Shown: positions 21,285 through 31,829, counted from the first letter of the stretch. The stretch: DNA of 64,000 bases from Doryteuthis pealeii (GCA_023376005.1 CM042139.1:144401798-144465797), one strand, 5' to 3'. Translations and numbers: made by a program. Notes: generated by a model not told the origin, from the letters alone.

Positions 21285-21285
21285 G

Positions 21286-21353
<68 letters not shown>

Positions 21354-21360
21354 TATATGT
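21093..21360. repeat. Microsatellites (TAA)n-(GAA)n and (CA)n-(TA)n
   Basis: TAA/GAA runs at 21,093-21,175 and CA/TA runs at 21,245-21,360, the latter ending at a degenerate hammerhead SINE. Confidence 0.93.
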
Positions 21361-21365
21361 CATCA

Positions 21366-21470
21366 CCATACAGCACTGTTTCGACGTATCACACCTTTTC
21401 AGTGCAGCTAGACTTTGCAGGCTACGTCAAGGTGGGATCGAAACTCACATCCACCTAAGCCGGTGGTTGA
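21366..21470 (-). mobile_element. Degenerate hammerhead-bearing SINE, 3' half
   Basis: The minus strand has a B-box-like GAGTTTCGATCCC, a spacer, then a hammerhead-like series (21,366-21,407): CTGAAAA in place of CTGANGA, a 4-bp stem II with wobble pairs, GAAA, CAG-TG-CTG stem III and TA. Stem I no longer pairs properly. It ends at (TA)n like the intact copies. The A box is lost where a LINE fragment abuts. Confidence 0.55.
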
Positions 21471-21477
21471 CTGGAGG

Positions 21478-21534
21478 ATGAGTGACAGCAAGTCTCCTTA
21501 GGTTCCAGGACTCTTCTGAGTATTTCAGCCGATC

Positions 21535-21536
<2 letters not shown>
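21478..21536 (-). pseudogene. Family 1 LINE, tiny 3' piece
   Basis: Inverse of the terminal codons and the TTGCTGTCACTC 3' UTR block, cut off by a (TTA)n tract at 21,537-21,571. Confidence 0.65.
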
Positions 21537-21571
<35 letters not shown>

Positions 21572-21574
21572 TCT

Positions 21575-22252
21575 TTTGAGTTTTTCTCATTAGCATTAGC
21601 TGATGGTATTTCACTGGGATGGTCTCAGTTGTTCCTCTGATTTCCAGATGCTCCAGTCTTTTTTCCAAGTATATTCTATTTTTATTCCAAGTGCATCAAC
21701 TACGAATTGATATCACTTTCACTCTCATGTTCTTTTTCAGTTGCCTGGCAAGGTCCAGGTATTTATCCACCTTTTCATTTTCCTTCAGCTTCAACCTGTG
21801 ATCTGCTGGGACCGCAAAGTCCACCAGTTTACATGTTCTTTTTTTTGTTGTTAATCAACACTAGGTCTGGTATCCTGGCCGGGATAGGGTGATCCGTCTT
21901 TATCTCAAAGACCCAGAGAATTTTATGCGTTTCATTCTCAGGAACAGATTCTGGTTTATGCATATACCATTTTATTGTATGGTCAAAATTTAATTTTTGC
22001 ATAATTCCTAGTGGATCACCTTCCCAACCTAGTCGTACCTAGCTTTGTATTCCCGTTGTGCTAGTTTGCTAAATACACTTAATACATGGTTTACAGTCTA
22101 CATTTACATGGTTTATAGTCTACATTTACTGTTTGTTGTGTCTTATCAATTTTTGCTTTGATATAATTTGTTCTAAAGGCATTATTTTGTGCAGCAATTA
22201 TTAGTTATTCAGTTTCTCTCTTGAGGTTTCCTCTTCTTAACCATTTCCACGT
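21575..22252 (-). pseudogene. Family 1 LINE, helical region to 3' end
   Basis: On the minus strand, from 22,252: the WLRRGNLKRETE stretch, a zinc knuckle region with losses, the HWELCKN.FD.TIKWYMHKPES stretch and the endonuclease (IPARIPDLVLI-type reading with PD kept). Then come the KYLDLARQLKK stretch and a 3' UTR ending at a (TTA)n tract. Frames are broken by indels. The 5' truncated end lies directly on the tail of the next copy. Confidence 0.78.
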
Positions 22253-22267
22253 TTTATTATTATTGTT

Positions 22268-23050
22268 TACTCCTTTTGAGTTTTCACATCAGTGTTAGCT
22301 GATGGTCTTTCACTGGAGTGAGTGACAGCAAGTCTCCTCAGGTCTCCAGGACTCTTCTGAGTATTCTGGCAGATTGCAGCAGTGCAGTGTTCTGAATGGT
22401 TTCAATCCTTCCTCTGATATCCAAACTTTCCAAGCCCTTTTCTAATCCTTTTGGGACTGTTCCAAGTGCACCAACTACAATCGGTATACCTTTCACTTTC
22501 ATATTCCATAACTTTTTCAGTTCTCTGGCAAGGTCCAGATATTTGTCATTTTTTCATTTTCCTTTAGCTTCACCCTGTGATCTGGTGGCACTGCAAAATC
22601 CACCAGTTGACAAGTTCTTTCTTTTTTGTTTATCAACACTAGGTCTGGCCTTCTTGCTGGGATAAGGTGATCCGTTTTTATTCAAAGTCCCAGAGAATTT
22701 TGTGCGTTTCGTTCTCAAGAACAGATTTGGGTTTATGCATATACCATTTTGTTGTGTGGTCAAAATTTAATTTCTTGCATAATTCCCAGTGGATCACCTT
22801 CCCAACCAGTCGTGTCTAGTTTTGTATTCTCGTTGTGCTAGTTTGCTACATTCGCAGAGTATATGGTTAACAGTCTTATCTCTATTACCGCAAAGTCTAC
22901 ATTTACTATTTTGTTGGGTCTTATCAATTTTCGCTTTGATGTAGTTTGTCCTAATGGCATTATTTTGTGCAGCAATTATAAGTGATTCCGTTTCTCTTTT
23001 GAGGTTTCCCTTTCTTAACCATGTCCAAGTCTTTTCATGTGCAACCTCAT
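22268..23050 (-). pseudogene. Family 1 LINE, second copy in minus-strand chain
   Basis: Starts (5') at about 23,050 with HEKTWTWLRKGNLKRETESLIIAAQ. It contains a zinc knuckle region with CRLCGNRD-type ligands, then the RHDWLGR..HWELC stretch, the endonuclease with IPARRPDLVLI and DFA, LARELKKLWNMKVK, and the RIETIQNTALLQSARILRRVLET tail. The 3' tail is a short (TAA)n at 22,254-22,264. It is one of the better preserved C-terminal copies, but still frameshifted. Confidence 0.82.
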
Positions 23051-23051
23051 A

Positions 23052-23052
<1 letters not shown>

Positions 23053-23101
<49 letters not shown>

Positions 23102-23269
23102 TATTATATTTATTATATTATATTATTATTATTATATTATATTATATATTATATTATATATTATATATTATATAATATTATTATTATATATTATTATTTA
23201 TATTATATATTATTATTATTATATTATTATTATTATTATTATTATATTATATTATTATTATTATTATTA

Positions 23270-23301
<32 letters not shown>

Positions 23302-23314
23302 TATTATTATATTA

Positions 23315-23354
<40 letters not shown>

Positions 23355-23355
23355 G
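23053..23355. repeat. Long irregular (ATT)n/(ATATT)n tract
   Basis: About 300 bp of ATT units with TATATTA interruptions, directly at the truncated 5' end of the LINE copy above. All open frames in it are simple-sequence artefacts. The following 23,356-23,550 holds nothing recognisable. Confidence 0.95.
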
Positions 23356-23552
23356 CTCCTGCAACATTCCAGCATTAGTCTGCTGATGTTAAATTAGTAA
23401 AGAATAAAATTACACTTGCATTGAAGATTCATTGGAGAGATTTTTGCTTAGCCCATAGCAAATTAGACACTGCAAACCGCTCAATAGCCGTAGATATGGA
23501 CAGGTGAAGCAATCCTATGTTAATTGTGACTCCGGTTACAGACAGTCTCCAT

Positions 23553-24032
23553 TATCTCCTTTTGAGTTATCACATCAGCATTAGCTGATGGTATTTCATT
23601 GGAGTCTGAGTGACAGCAAGTCTCCTCAGGTCTCCAGGAATCTTCTGAGTATTCTGGCAGATTGCAGCAGTGCAGTGTTCTGAATGGTTTCAATCCTTCC
23701 TCTGATTTCCAAACTTTCCAGATACTTTTCCAATCCAAGTGCACCCACTACAATTGGTATCACTTTTACTTTCATATTCCATAACTTTTTCAGTTCTCTG
23801 GCAAGGTCCAGATATTTGTCCATTTTTCTTTAGCTTCACCCTGTGATCTGCTGGACTGCAAAATCCACCAGTTGACAAGTTCTTTCTTTTTTGTTAATCA
23901 ACACTAGGTCTAGCCTTCTTGCTGGGATAAGGTGATCCGTTTTAATTTCAAAGTCCCAGAGAATTTTATGCATTTCGTTATCAAGAACAGATTCTGGTTT
24001 ATGCATATACCATTTTGTTGTATGGTCATTAT
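23553..24032 (-). pseudogene. Family 1 LINE, endonuclease to 3' end
   Basis: 5' truncated near 24,032 in the TTKWYMHKPESVL stretch. It keeps an endonuclease reading (IPARRLDLVLINKK, with PD changed to LD), a frame-broken DFA block, LARELKKLWNMKVKVIPIVVGAL, and the RIETIQNTALLQSARILRRFLE tail. Very similar to the copy at 22,268-23,050. Confidence 0.8.
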
Positions 24033-24039
24033 TATTTTA

Positions 24040-24739
24040 GAATGCTTAAAAGATCGTGATAAAGTAAACAGTTTTAACGAATAAGCGGTAAGAATAAACG
24101 TTAAAATTCAAGACGCAACTAATAGAAATGAATTCATACGTTAAATATGAATAAAGAAATATCTAGCTAAGTACATATTTACATACGCCACCTCTATAAA
24201 AGAATTAAAGTGATTTATGAATTTAATACATTAATGAATGAATAAAAAAGATCAAGATAAATACATACATGTTTATCTTATCAAGCTTAGTAAAACTTAG
24301 ATAATTGAACGTACTTTAATTACGTATTTTGTTATTGCTGTGTACCCTACAAGAAAAACAAAATTTCAAATATCTCACAGTTATTAAAGTTACAGAAATA
24401 TATATTAAATAGATAAATAGATAAAATTACAATAATAGTAAAACACAGTTTTCTGTTTCAAGATCCATACGCAAGTTAACAAATGCGAAATATTCAAATT
24501 TATTTTATAAAATGTTACATTAATATCTCCATAAACTTTAAAACCGAAATCGTCTCTTAAATTTTCAAAAAAGTTATTTTTTCGAACACATCCAAATTTT
24601 CTGTATTCACATCGTTTTATTTTTAAAAATCTAAATATCCTGCTCTGAAGAAGTGTTGCAATATGACTTGTGTGAGCTAGAACTGCTAATGGAAGGAGGA
24701 GGAATAAATAACAAAGGCTTAAAAAATAGTGATGACCCA
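24040..24739. other. No gene seen
   Basis: Very AT-rich. A 130-codon minus-strand frame crosses 24,405-24,797 but has no motif, and its C-terminal half translates AT-rich DNA. Not accepted. Confidence 0.5.
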
Positions 24740-24985
24740 AAAGAGGAGAGCGATGGTTTTGACCGTAGCGTGACCCGAACGAAGAATTGAGGGGCAAGCG
24801 GAAGTCGGGTGTTGACCGGAAGTGTTGACGTCTTCGTCCTCTTTTGCCGGCGTCCGTCGTGGGGCACAGACCTGATGAGACCCCAGGAATCTAGTAGTGT
24901 TCTCTCTCTCTCGTTCTCTCTGCCTCTCCTCCTCCCTGGTAGAAGCCACTAGACGAGCACGTTAATAAAGGCTGGGAGTTGTGAC
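24740..24985. other. GC-rich island, possible LTR or promoter remnant
   Basis: About 245 bp of clearly higher GC in an AT-rich setting, with a CT-rich stretch (24,900-24,935) and TTAATAAAGGCTGGG followed by GTTGTGACGACATG. The AATAAA-plus-GT-rich order suits an LTR R/U5 on the plus strand. No second copy is in the window. Confidence 0.3.
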
Positions 24986-25184
24986 GACATGTTTCTCGTG
25001 TTATGATTTTTTATCGGAGTTTTAGTACCAAGAAAGAAAAGAGGACTACGGTGCTTGTATCGTTTTAGTACCGTGAGTATTACAACGTAACAGAAGACCG
25101 CTTTTTTGTATACTTAAATTTTATGTTTCTCTGTTATTATTATTTTATTTTGTATTTAGAATAATACTAAATAAGATATTATGT

Positions 25185-25235
25185 ATACAAAGACAGACTC
25201 TTCGTCGAAACACGTGTCGGCATTTCAATAAATAA
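25185..25235 (+). ncRNA. Degenerate hammerhead-like motif
   Basis: GAAACACGTGTC at 25,207-25,218 is identical to the GAAA, stem III and cleavage-site segment of the intact 42.4 kb ribozyme. It is preceded by a short GAC-TCTTC-GTC stem. The expected CTGANGA reads as CAAAGA and no stem I is seen. Probably a dead relative. Confidence 0.35.
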
Positions 25236-25275
25236 TTTTTTTTATCCATACAACATTTTCTTTCCATTTATCTTT

Positions 25276-25278
<3 letters not shown>

Positions 25279-25311
<33 letters not shown>

Positions 25312-25312
25312 C

Positions 25313-25347
<35 letters not shown>

Positions 25348-25456
25348 GCTGAGAGGGCGTAAAAGGAACATATCGAGATATAAGCTTATCTTTTGCAAAT
25401 ATTTACATTGTGTTTAATCAAAGAAAAACAGGTAATTAATTTTACCTGTTTTTCTT
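25279..25456. repeat. (TA)n-(GT)n tract and nearby hairpin
   Basis: TA then GT runs at 25,279-25,346. A perfect 15-bp hairpin follows at 25,421-25,435/25,442-25,456 (AAGAAAAACAGGTAA and inverse, 6-nt loop). Confidence 0.85.
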
Positions 25457-25459
25457 ACA

Positions 25460-26877
25460 GATAAATCCGACAGATCGATATTTCGATGGGGAAAAAGTAA
25501 AACTTCCTCTCAATAATATTCATCACTTTTTCATTATATGCATTGATATACGGCTACCATTGCTAGTTGCTTAAGTTCACTTGTGCCACACAGATGACAG
25601 TATCTGTCGCACTCTGTACTAAAACAGAATTAAAGGTTGGCAGGATTCCAATTTGAAAATATTTTAATGTAAGAGGAAAGCACTCACCACGGAGACACAC
25701 TGCCTTTACTTTATATTTTGCCTCTTATTTCAGAGGTGATATATATAAAAGTGTCTCGGACACATGCACACAGGAACAGGCAGAATCATTGAAAATTAAT
25801 GTAAAACATTTTTTTTAAATTATAAAATTGGCCCAAACGGAATATAAACACGACAAAATAGAAATCAATAATGAAATTGCGAAAAACACCAACGATTTGT
25901 GTAATAAAAATTCATACGATAGTGACGATCAATTTGAATATTGCAATAACATGTTACCAATGTCGTAAGTTTTTGTTACATTACAAATATGACTGTATAT
26001 GTCTTTAAGACTTGTGTAAATGTCTTTCAGAGTTGCCAGAGGATTTCTCCTGGCGGGGATATATTTTTAGGTAATACAAGGAGTTTCAAATACACTTATC
26101 TTATTTGTATAGGTCTTAGCAATGTCTCTAAGTTGTCCGGTAAAGTCGCTGTAGTTCTGTTGTCTGCTTGTGTCAGCTAGTTGTGTACCCTTTGCCTGTC
26201 GGGCTTGTTCTGGTGAATTTTAGGGGTCTGCCCCTGGCGTCTGTGATTCCAGGAACTAATCGGCGCAGATAACCCAATTTCCGATATAAAGGAGAACTTG
26301 AACAATGGATGAAGTTTCTTCTTCTTCATTTCTCATGATCACCCTTGATCACACAGAGAGGAAGACGGGGTATGGAATTCTCAGTAACCGTATGTCAGCT
26401 TTCATTCGCTGACCGATCTGTTTTACCTATTCATGATTTAAATACCGATATACATTAAAGCTAGTATGGTGGTCTAATAATTCGTTTTCAGTCGACCTTA
26501 TGCAAAATTGACGGAATCCCCATAATAGAACACAGTAATTGACGGTACTATCAAAAGATAAATGAGAAAAAAAGGCTCCTGATTACGACAAGAAGGTTCC
26601 GGAGTTCGGAGAGAAGGTAAAATAAATAATACGCTTAAAAGAAAAACAGAGCTAGTCCTATAAAAAAAAACTTTTATGAAGGTCGTGTGAATGTTAAAGC
26701 GAATGATGCATAACAAAATCTTTAGGAAATAAGGCTAACTACTGTAGTAGAGCAGTTTTCTGAGTAAAAATCTTAAAAGGATGATGCTGAAATGAATAAT
26801 AAATAAAACAAGCAAACAACAAATCAACTAACAAGAAGTTGAGTTGAAACAGGCATTGTCTTTTTATGCATTAATTT
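25460..26877. other. No gene recognised
   Basis: No assigned element. The minus strand around 26,100-26,300 reads as a broken frame of moderate complexity (ITDARGRPLKFTRTSPTG) that may be an old retroelement, but I cannot place it. Confidence 0.4.
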
Positions 26878-27165
26878 TTGTGCCTCTCAGAAAACAAATC
26901 AAATCTTAATAACTACATTAATCACACTACCACAGCACTTTCCCGTCGTCTTACATACCCCTTCTTTGATACTAGCGCCATAAAGCAATATCTAATTACA
27001 AAACATACAGACAAATTCACATCCTCCGACGTAAGAAAAATTCTCACCGAAAATACCAAAATCCTTCATAAAATTAGCAATAAAAACGCCTAAAAACAAC
27101 AAATATTAATAAAATAGCATTTAGTACGGACAATAATAAACTAAATATTTTCAATAACTAATCTT
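26878..27165 (+). pseudogene. Penelope-like element GIY-YIG endonuclease remnant
   Basis: The frame gives NNYINHTTTALSRRLTY, which fits the YIG-x(n)-LxxRxxxH part of the GIY-YIG fold, with YIG changed to YIN. AIKQYLITKH follows, then VRKILTENTKILHKISNK. After a +1 shift the reading is NINKIAFSTDNNKLNIF. This order (YIG, Arg helix, EH-type helix, DILxxTKIL, then xINK) is what I know from the C-terminus of Penelope-like retroelements. The upstream GIY strand and RT are missing. It gives independent support for Penelope-like activity near hammerhead-bearing repeats. Confidence 0.55.
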
Positions 27166-27239
27166 AGCAACCCTCAAAAATATCCTAATTTGAAAGAGCA
27201 ATAAATAAATGCATGAATAAATTCAAATGCGAAAGAACC

Positions 27240-28735
27240 TAACACATGACAACCTACAATCCCCCGATGATGACCGACGAAATGGTCGAAAGCGCTTGGG
27301 TAAAAAGTATGGGACAGTTTCTCTACCAACTGGATCCCAATTTACGAAAAACCCCTAGTAGACTAGAAAGAATAGAGATAAAGATCATAAAGAAGAAATA
27401 TTCCTTGGTCCTCAATAATACCTACTTAAACAATATATATATATTTATGTATATTCAATTGATTCGATTTTTGTATGATACCGTAAACCAGAAAGAAGGA
27501 CAAATCGTAGCGAGACTTTTGTTAGTGCAATAGAGTTAAAATGCTATACTTTAACAAACGAAACCCTTTCCAATACAATTCGGATCGAGAAATGTAGCCA
27601 TGGTATAGATAAACTTAAAAACAAGCATATGGCATGATCCTCGAAAACCTGGATGATAGAATTATCTGCATTCTTATTCAGTGCCTGGATGAAAACCTGG
27701 ATGATAGAATATTTCAAAATGTCATAAACCTCATCATAAAAGCTACGGAGAACTTGAAAGTGGAATTAGTAGTAAGAGAACAAACCATAGCAGAAGTTTT
27801 AATCCAAAAAGACATCTTCCAGGGAAATTCACACTCTTCACTACTATTTATTATAGCAATGAAGTTACTTTATTATATACTAAGAAAAAGCAAAGGAGAC
27901 TACAAATTTATAAATCATAGATAAAAATAAACCACCTTATGTATAGATGATATCAAAATATTTTCAAAACAGGAAAAAGAATTGAAAACCTCCATAAGAA
28001 TATAGAGCCAGTTTATAGGAATGAAATTTGGGACTGAAAAGTGTGCCATACTGAACAAAAGCGAAAATAAAAACAACAGAATGAATAGAACATCCTAATC
28101 AGGAAGGAAAAAGAACGCTGGGAGAAAAATTACAAGTATTTTGGAATAATGGAAGTGGACACCATCAAACAACAATGAGAGAAGAAATAAGAAAAAATGC
28201 CCCAGAAGAACAAGAAACCAATCTCTACAGAGGAAATCTCGTAAAAGGAATAAACACCTGGGCATTCATTTTTGTAAGATAATTTGTACTCTTTATAAAA
28301 TTGACAAGGGAGAATTTAGACAAATGGACTAATTGACAAGGACATTGATGACGATGAAGAAGGGCTTACAAGCGAGAGATGACATATCATATATATCAAG
28401 AAAAGAAGGTGGAAGAGGAATCACCATCATTGAGGATTGCGTAGATGTAACAATTCGAGGACTCGAGGAATAAACTAAAACGATAGACTAATTACAGCAG
28501 TCAGTAAGAGCAATTGCAACATAAGGGTAAACAGAAAAAACTAGAAAACAGAAATGGGAAGAAAAACAACTTTATGGATGTTTCAAGTGAAAAACTGGGG
28601 AGACAGCGTTGTTAGGATCGTCTGTTATACTCAGAAGAATCTTATAGACCTGAAGAGACTTGCTGTCACTCAGACTCTAGTGAAAGACCACCAGCCAACG
28701 TTGGTGTGAAAAGTCTCAATTAGAGAAATATTATT
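27240..28735 (+). pseudogene. Family 1 LINE including RT palm, internally deleted
   Basis: The only copy here with a readable RT palm. A frame at 27,634-27,924 contains a duplicated ENLDDRI segment, VELVVREQTIAEV and IFQGNSHSSLLF (the RxGxxLSPLLF-type motif), and a frame shift later CIDDIKIFS (the YxDD catalytic box, with both aspartates). Then come NYKYFGI-type and GINTWAFIF stretches and EGLQARDD to RGITIIEDCVDVT. At about 28,590 the sequence jumps to the last codons and 3' UTR, so the zinc knuckle and endonuclease are deleted. The 27,240-27,600 part is probably N-terminal to RT but is not clearly alignable. Confidence 0.68.
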
Positions 28736-28736
28736 A

Positions 28737-28738
28737 AC

Positions 28739-28781
<43 letters not shown>
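28737..28781. repeat. (TAA)n tail of LINE copy
   Basis: Directly follows the 3' UTR of the copy above. Confidence 0.93.
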
Positions 28782-28782
<1 letters not shown>

Positions 28783-28906
28783 ATTTGAGAAGCCAAGCAA
28801 AGTGAAACTAATGAAACTGCCTGGCGCTTCTCCTATTCTCACTCTCTAAACCAACGAAACAAAAAGAAAAAAAAAAAATTACAATATATAAAAATATTTA
28901 AAATTT

Positions 28907-28955
28907 CGGTGGACTTTTTTTCTTGTGTTTACCACACAAGAAAAAAAGTCCACCG
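28907..28955. repeat. Perfect 22-bp hairpin, 5-nt loop
   Basis: Arms 28,907-28,928 and 28,934-28,955 (CGGTGGACTTTTTTTCTTGT and inverse). Not a plausible terminator, since this is eukaryotic DNA and no gene adjoins it. Confidence 0.9.
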
Positions 28956-28959
28956 ATTC

Positions 28960-29930
28960 ATATTTCCGAAAATTCTGGTTGAGTTATTTTATATTCCCAG
29001 TTGATTCGGAAGTATATTTAATTCTTTCAAAAAGCAAACTTTAAACCCATTGTGATATTTTTTTTCAAATCGATGAATTAAATATTAATTCGGAAAACCG
29101 AGAGCATAATGTAACGAATGATCCCATAGAAAATGATAGTTATGGATTTAACTTAGTTTGAATTCCATATGGGATGAGATTAACATTATATTTTTTCAAT
29201 GTGTAAATTTTAGTTAAAATAAAACAAGCGAAGAAATGAAACAAAACAAAAAAACTTCACCCACTCTTTTGCAGTTTACAAATTTAAATGAATCTAGCCC
29301 CCACAATATATCTGGTAAGCACCGAAAGTTTTCCCCCTTGAAAGAAGGTCAGAAAATGTTTTAAAAAGCTGAGTGGTATAACTAGAATATAGTAAGTATG
29401 AATATTCCATGAATCACTTTAAAGAAACATCGGATTCAAATGACAGATTTGTATGTCAGGGCCGGCAGTACTTCCTTGATGGTCAGCATGGAGGACGCGA
29501 TTGTCATCGTAACAATGATGACTGCTACACTTTGAGAGGTACACTGCTCTTCTATAATGCATTAAATTGCCAATGTAACATTCCACAAGAGATCAGAAAA
29601 ATAAATGGAGACAAATAAGGATGACAATGATATTTTAAAGACACCCCACGCAACGAGGTTACAGGAACCGGTTGATGAAAATATAGGAGGAATCAGAGAA
29701 GACTTGTGGACTAAGCAATAGTAATTCTGAAGAAAGAATGGTCCTCGGAATTTGAAATTCTGTAGATACTTTGACAAACAATTAGTGAAAGAAAAACTCA
29801 CCGAAGGAACAGTCATGAAAAAACACAACATTCTGAAAGCTATAACATAACCATCGCCACTAGAACAAACTGAAAATAAGCGGATAGAAACAAATAAAAT
29901 GATGACAGAAATACAAGAAAACACAGTTTT
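28960..29930. other. No gene recognised
   Basis: A 69-codon frame at 29,409-29,618 contains a QHGGRDCH stretch resembling a minus-strand reading at 30,476-30,691 (QYEGRDRH, QHEGPYD). That suggests a shared retroelement 5' region. Otherwise nothing. Confidence 0.4.
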
Positions 29931-29934
29931 ACCG

Positions 29935-30060
29935 TGATCTACGAGTTTAATTAGTTCCGTTCATAAATCAATTTCCTCGTATATCAAATCAATTTCCCCT
30001 GTTGAAATAAACTGAAGAGCCATTAATCCGTTCCAGGCCCGCCCCCCGCCAAAAAACGAA
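29935..30060 (-). mobile_element. TA-flanked MITE, one end
   Basis: Inverse match to the right part of the MITE at 40,369-40,779 (inverse of GATATACGAGAAAATTGATTT and AACGGATTAATGGC). The rest is truncated. Confidence 0.65.
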
Positions 30061-30099
30061 AATAAAAAGAACACTATTTTTTGTTTTTATAGAGATTAT

Positions 30100-30470
30100 T
30101 TTATAGAGATGGCAATGTATTCTTCTTTTCGGTTATGGTTTATTTTATTAGTTCTACTTCGTATTTTTCATCTTGTGTTAGTGTTGCAATTTTTTGTTTC
30201 GTGATGTTTTGGTTGTCAAATTGTTGTATCCCAGGGATACATCTTGAGCATATTCCTCTCGACTTACCTGTCCACATATTTCCATAATCTCTTTTAATCT
30301 TTCTTTAAGATCATCCTTGCTTGGTCAGCAAGTCTTTGGTCTGTTTTAGCGAAAGTATCATTTTCTTTCCAAATTTCTATCATCCTCTTATTATATCACC
30401 TTTATGTGGGGTTGATTTTAAAATAACAGCGGAGTAAATTTATGTTGTCTTCCCTATTCCATTTTCTTCG
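30100..30470 (-). pseudogene. Family 1 LINE, N-terminal region
   Basis: Minus-strand reading MIEIWKENDTFAKTDQRLADQARMILKK matches the plus-strand fragment at 11,385. Frames break soon after. This is the region before RT. Confidence 0.6.
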
Positions 30471-30899
30471 GGTTTCTATAAGAAAAATGGTTGTTTTCCT
30501 TGCGCAGCCATCATTAGCAGGAAGTCGTAGGGTCCCTCATGTTGGCTATTAGAGATGCACCTGCCGTTCTTTCTCTGGTGTCTGTCAGATGAATTGTTTT
30601 CATCTTCGTTTGTGTAGCTCAAAGAAAAACTTGAGTAGCTAAAATTCGCAGGATGCCGATCGCGTCCTTCATATTGACTATTAGGGAACACCCGCCAATC
30701 ATGACATACAAATCTGAAACCTGAGTCCCACGTTTGGTATCATTATTATTTGACATTCCTCACGAGTAGTATCTTGTGGTAATTCTGGACACAGGAGTTG
30801 ATTATTGCCTGTGCTCCTGTTACAGATGTGACCTGGTGTTTTCAAGTGAATGAAACACACTGTAAGCAGGCCACGATAAAAATTAATACTATTATAATT

Positions 30900-31771
30900 A
30901 GAGTTTTTCACACCAGCCTTAGCTGATGGTATTTAACTGGAGTCTGATTGACAACAAGTCTCCTCAGGTCTCCATTTCTCTTCTGAGTATTCTCTGATTG
31001 CAACAATATAGTAGTCTGGATGGTCTCAATTCTTTCTCTGATTTCCAGAACCTCCAGTCTTTATTCCAAGCTTTTTGGTACCGTTCCAAGTGCACCAAAT
31101 ACAATTGGTATCACTTTAACCGACATATTCCATAGCTTTTTCAATTCTCTGGCAAGGTCCAGGTATTTGTCCATCTTTTCATTTTCCTTCATTTTCACTC
31201 TATGATCTGCTGGAATCGCAAAGTCCACTAGTTGACAAGTTCTATTTTTTTTCTTAATCAACACTAGGTCTTGTTTCCTTGCTGGGATAAGGTGATCCGT
31301 CTTTATCTCGAAGTCCGAGAGAATTTTATGTGTTTCATTCTCAAGAACAGATTCTGGTTTATGCACATACCATTTTGTTGTATGGTCAAAATGTAATTTT
31401 TTGCATAATTTCCAGTCGATCACCTTTCCAACCCAGTCGTGCCTAGTTTTGTATTCCCGCCGTCCTTGTTTACTACATTCGCTTAATACATGGTTTACAG
31501 TCTCATCTCTGTCATCGCACAGTCTACATGTACTGTTTGATGGGTCTTATCAATTTTTGTTTTGATATGATTTGTTCTAAAGGCATTATTTTGTGCAGCA
31601 ATTATTAGTGATTCAGTTTCTCTCTTGAGGTTTCCTCTTCTTAACCATGTTCAACTCTTTTCATGTGCAATCTCTCCGATTTGTCGTTTGAAGTGTCCGT
31701 ATAATTGTTTTTCCCATCTTTGTTTTCTAGTCTTCGTTGTTTTTTTCTGTTTGTCCATATATTACATCTAC

Positions 31772-31773
<2 letters not shown>
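30900..31773 (-). pseudogene. Family 1 LINE, best C-terminal frame in the window
   Basis: From the 5' side at 31,773 it encodes a KQRWEKQLYGHFKRQI stretch, the helical NLKRETESLIIAAQNNAF stretch and a zinc knuckle region (CR.CDDRDETVNHVLSECSK). Then a 120-residue continuous frame (31,061-31,423) runs from WKLCKKLHFDHTTKWYVHKP through the endonuclease (IPARKQDLVLI, with PD as QD, then CQLVDFAIPADHRVKM) to KYLDLARELKKLWNMSVKVI. The altered PD argues against nuclease activity. The 3' UTR ends near 30,900 without a long (TAA)n. The truncated 5' end abuts (ATT)n at 31,775-31,829. Confidence 0.82.
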
Positions 31774-31774
<1 letters not shown>

Positions 31775-31828
<54 letters not shown>

Positions 31829-31829
31829 C
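31775..31829. repeat. (ATT)n tract at LINE 5' junction
   Basis: Starts two bases from the truncated 5' end of the minus-strand LINE copy. The following 31,860-32,579 contains nothing recognisable. Confidence 0.93.

Noticed and set aside
23021..23386. Long open frames of poly-Tyr/Leu/Ile
   Set aside because: They translate the (ATT)n tract. The same applies to frames in the TA, TC, GAA and CA tracts elsewhere (for example 401-652, 16,218-16,475, 53,229-53,558).
24405..24797. 130-codon minus-strand frame
   Set aside because: AT-rich codon content and no motif; crosses the edge of the GC-rich island without a boundary signal.
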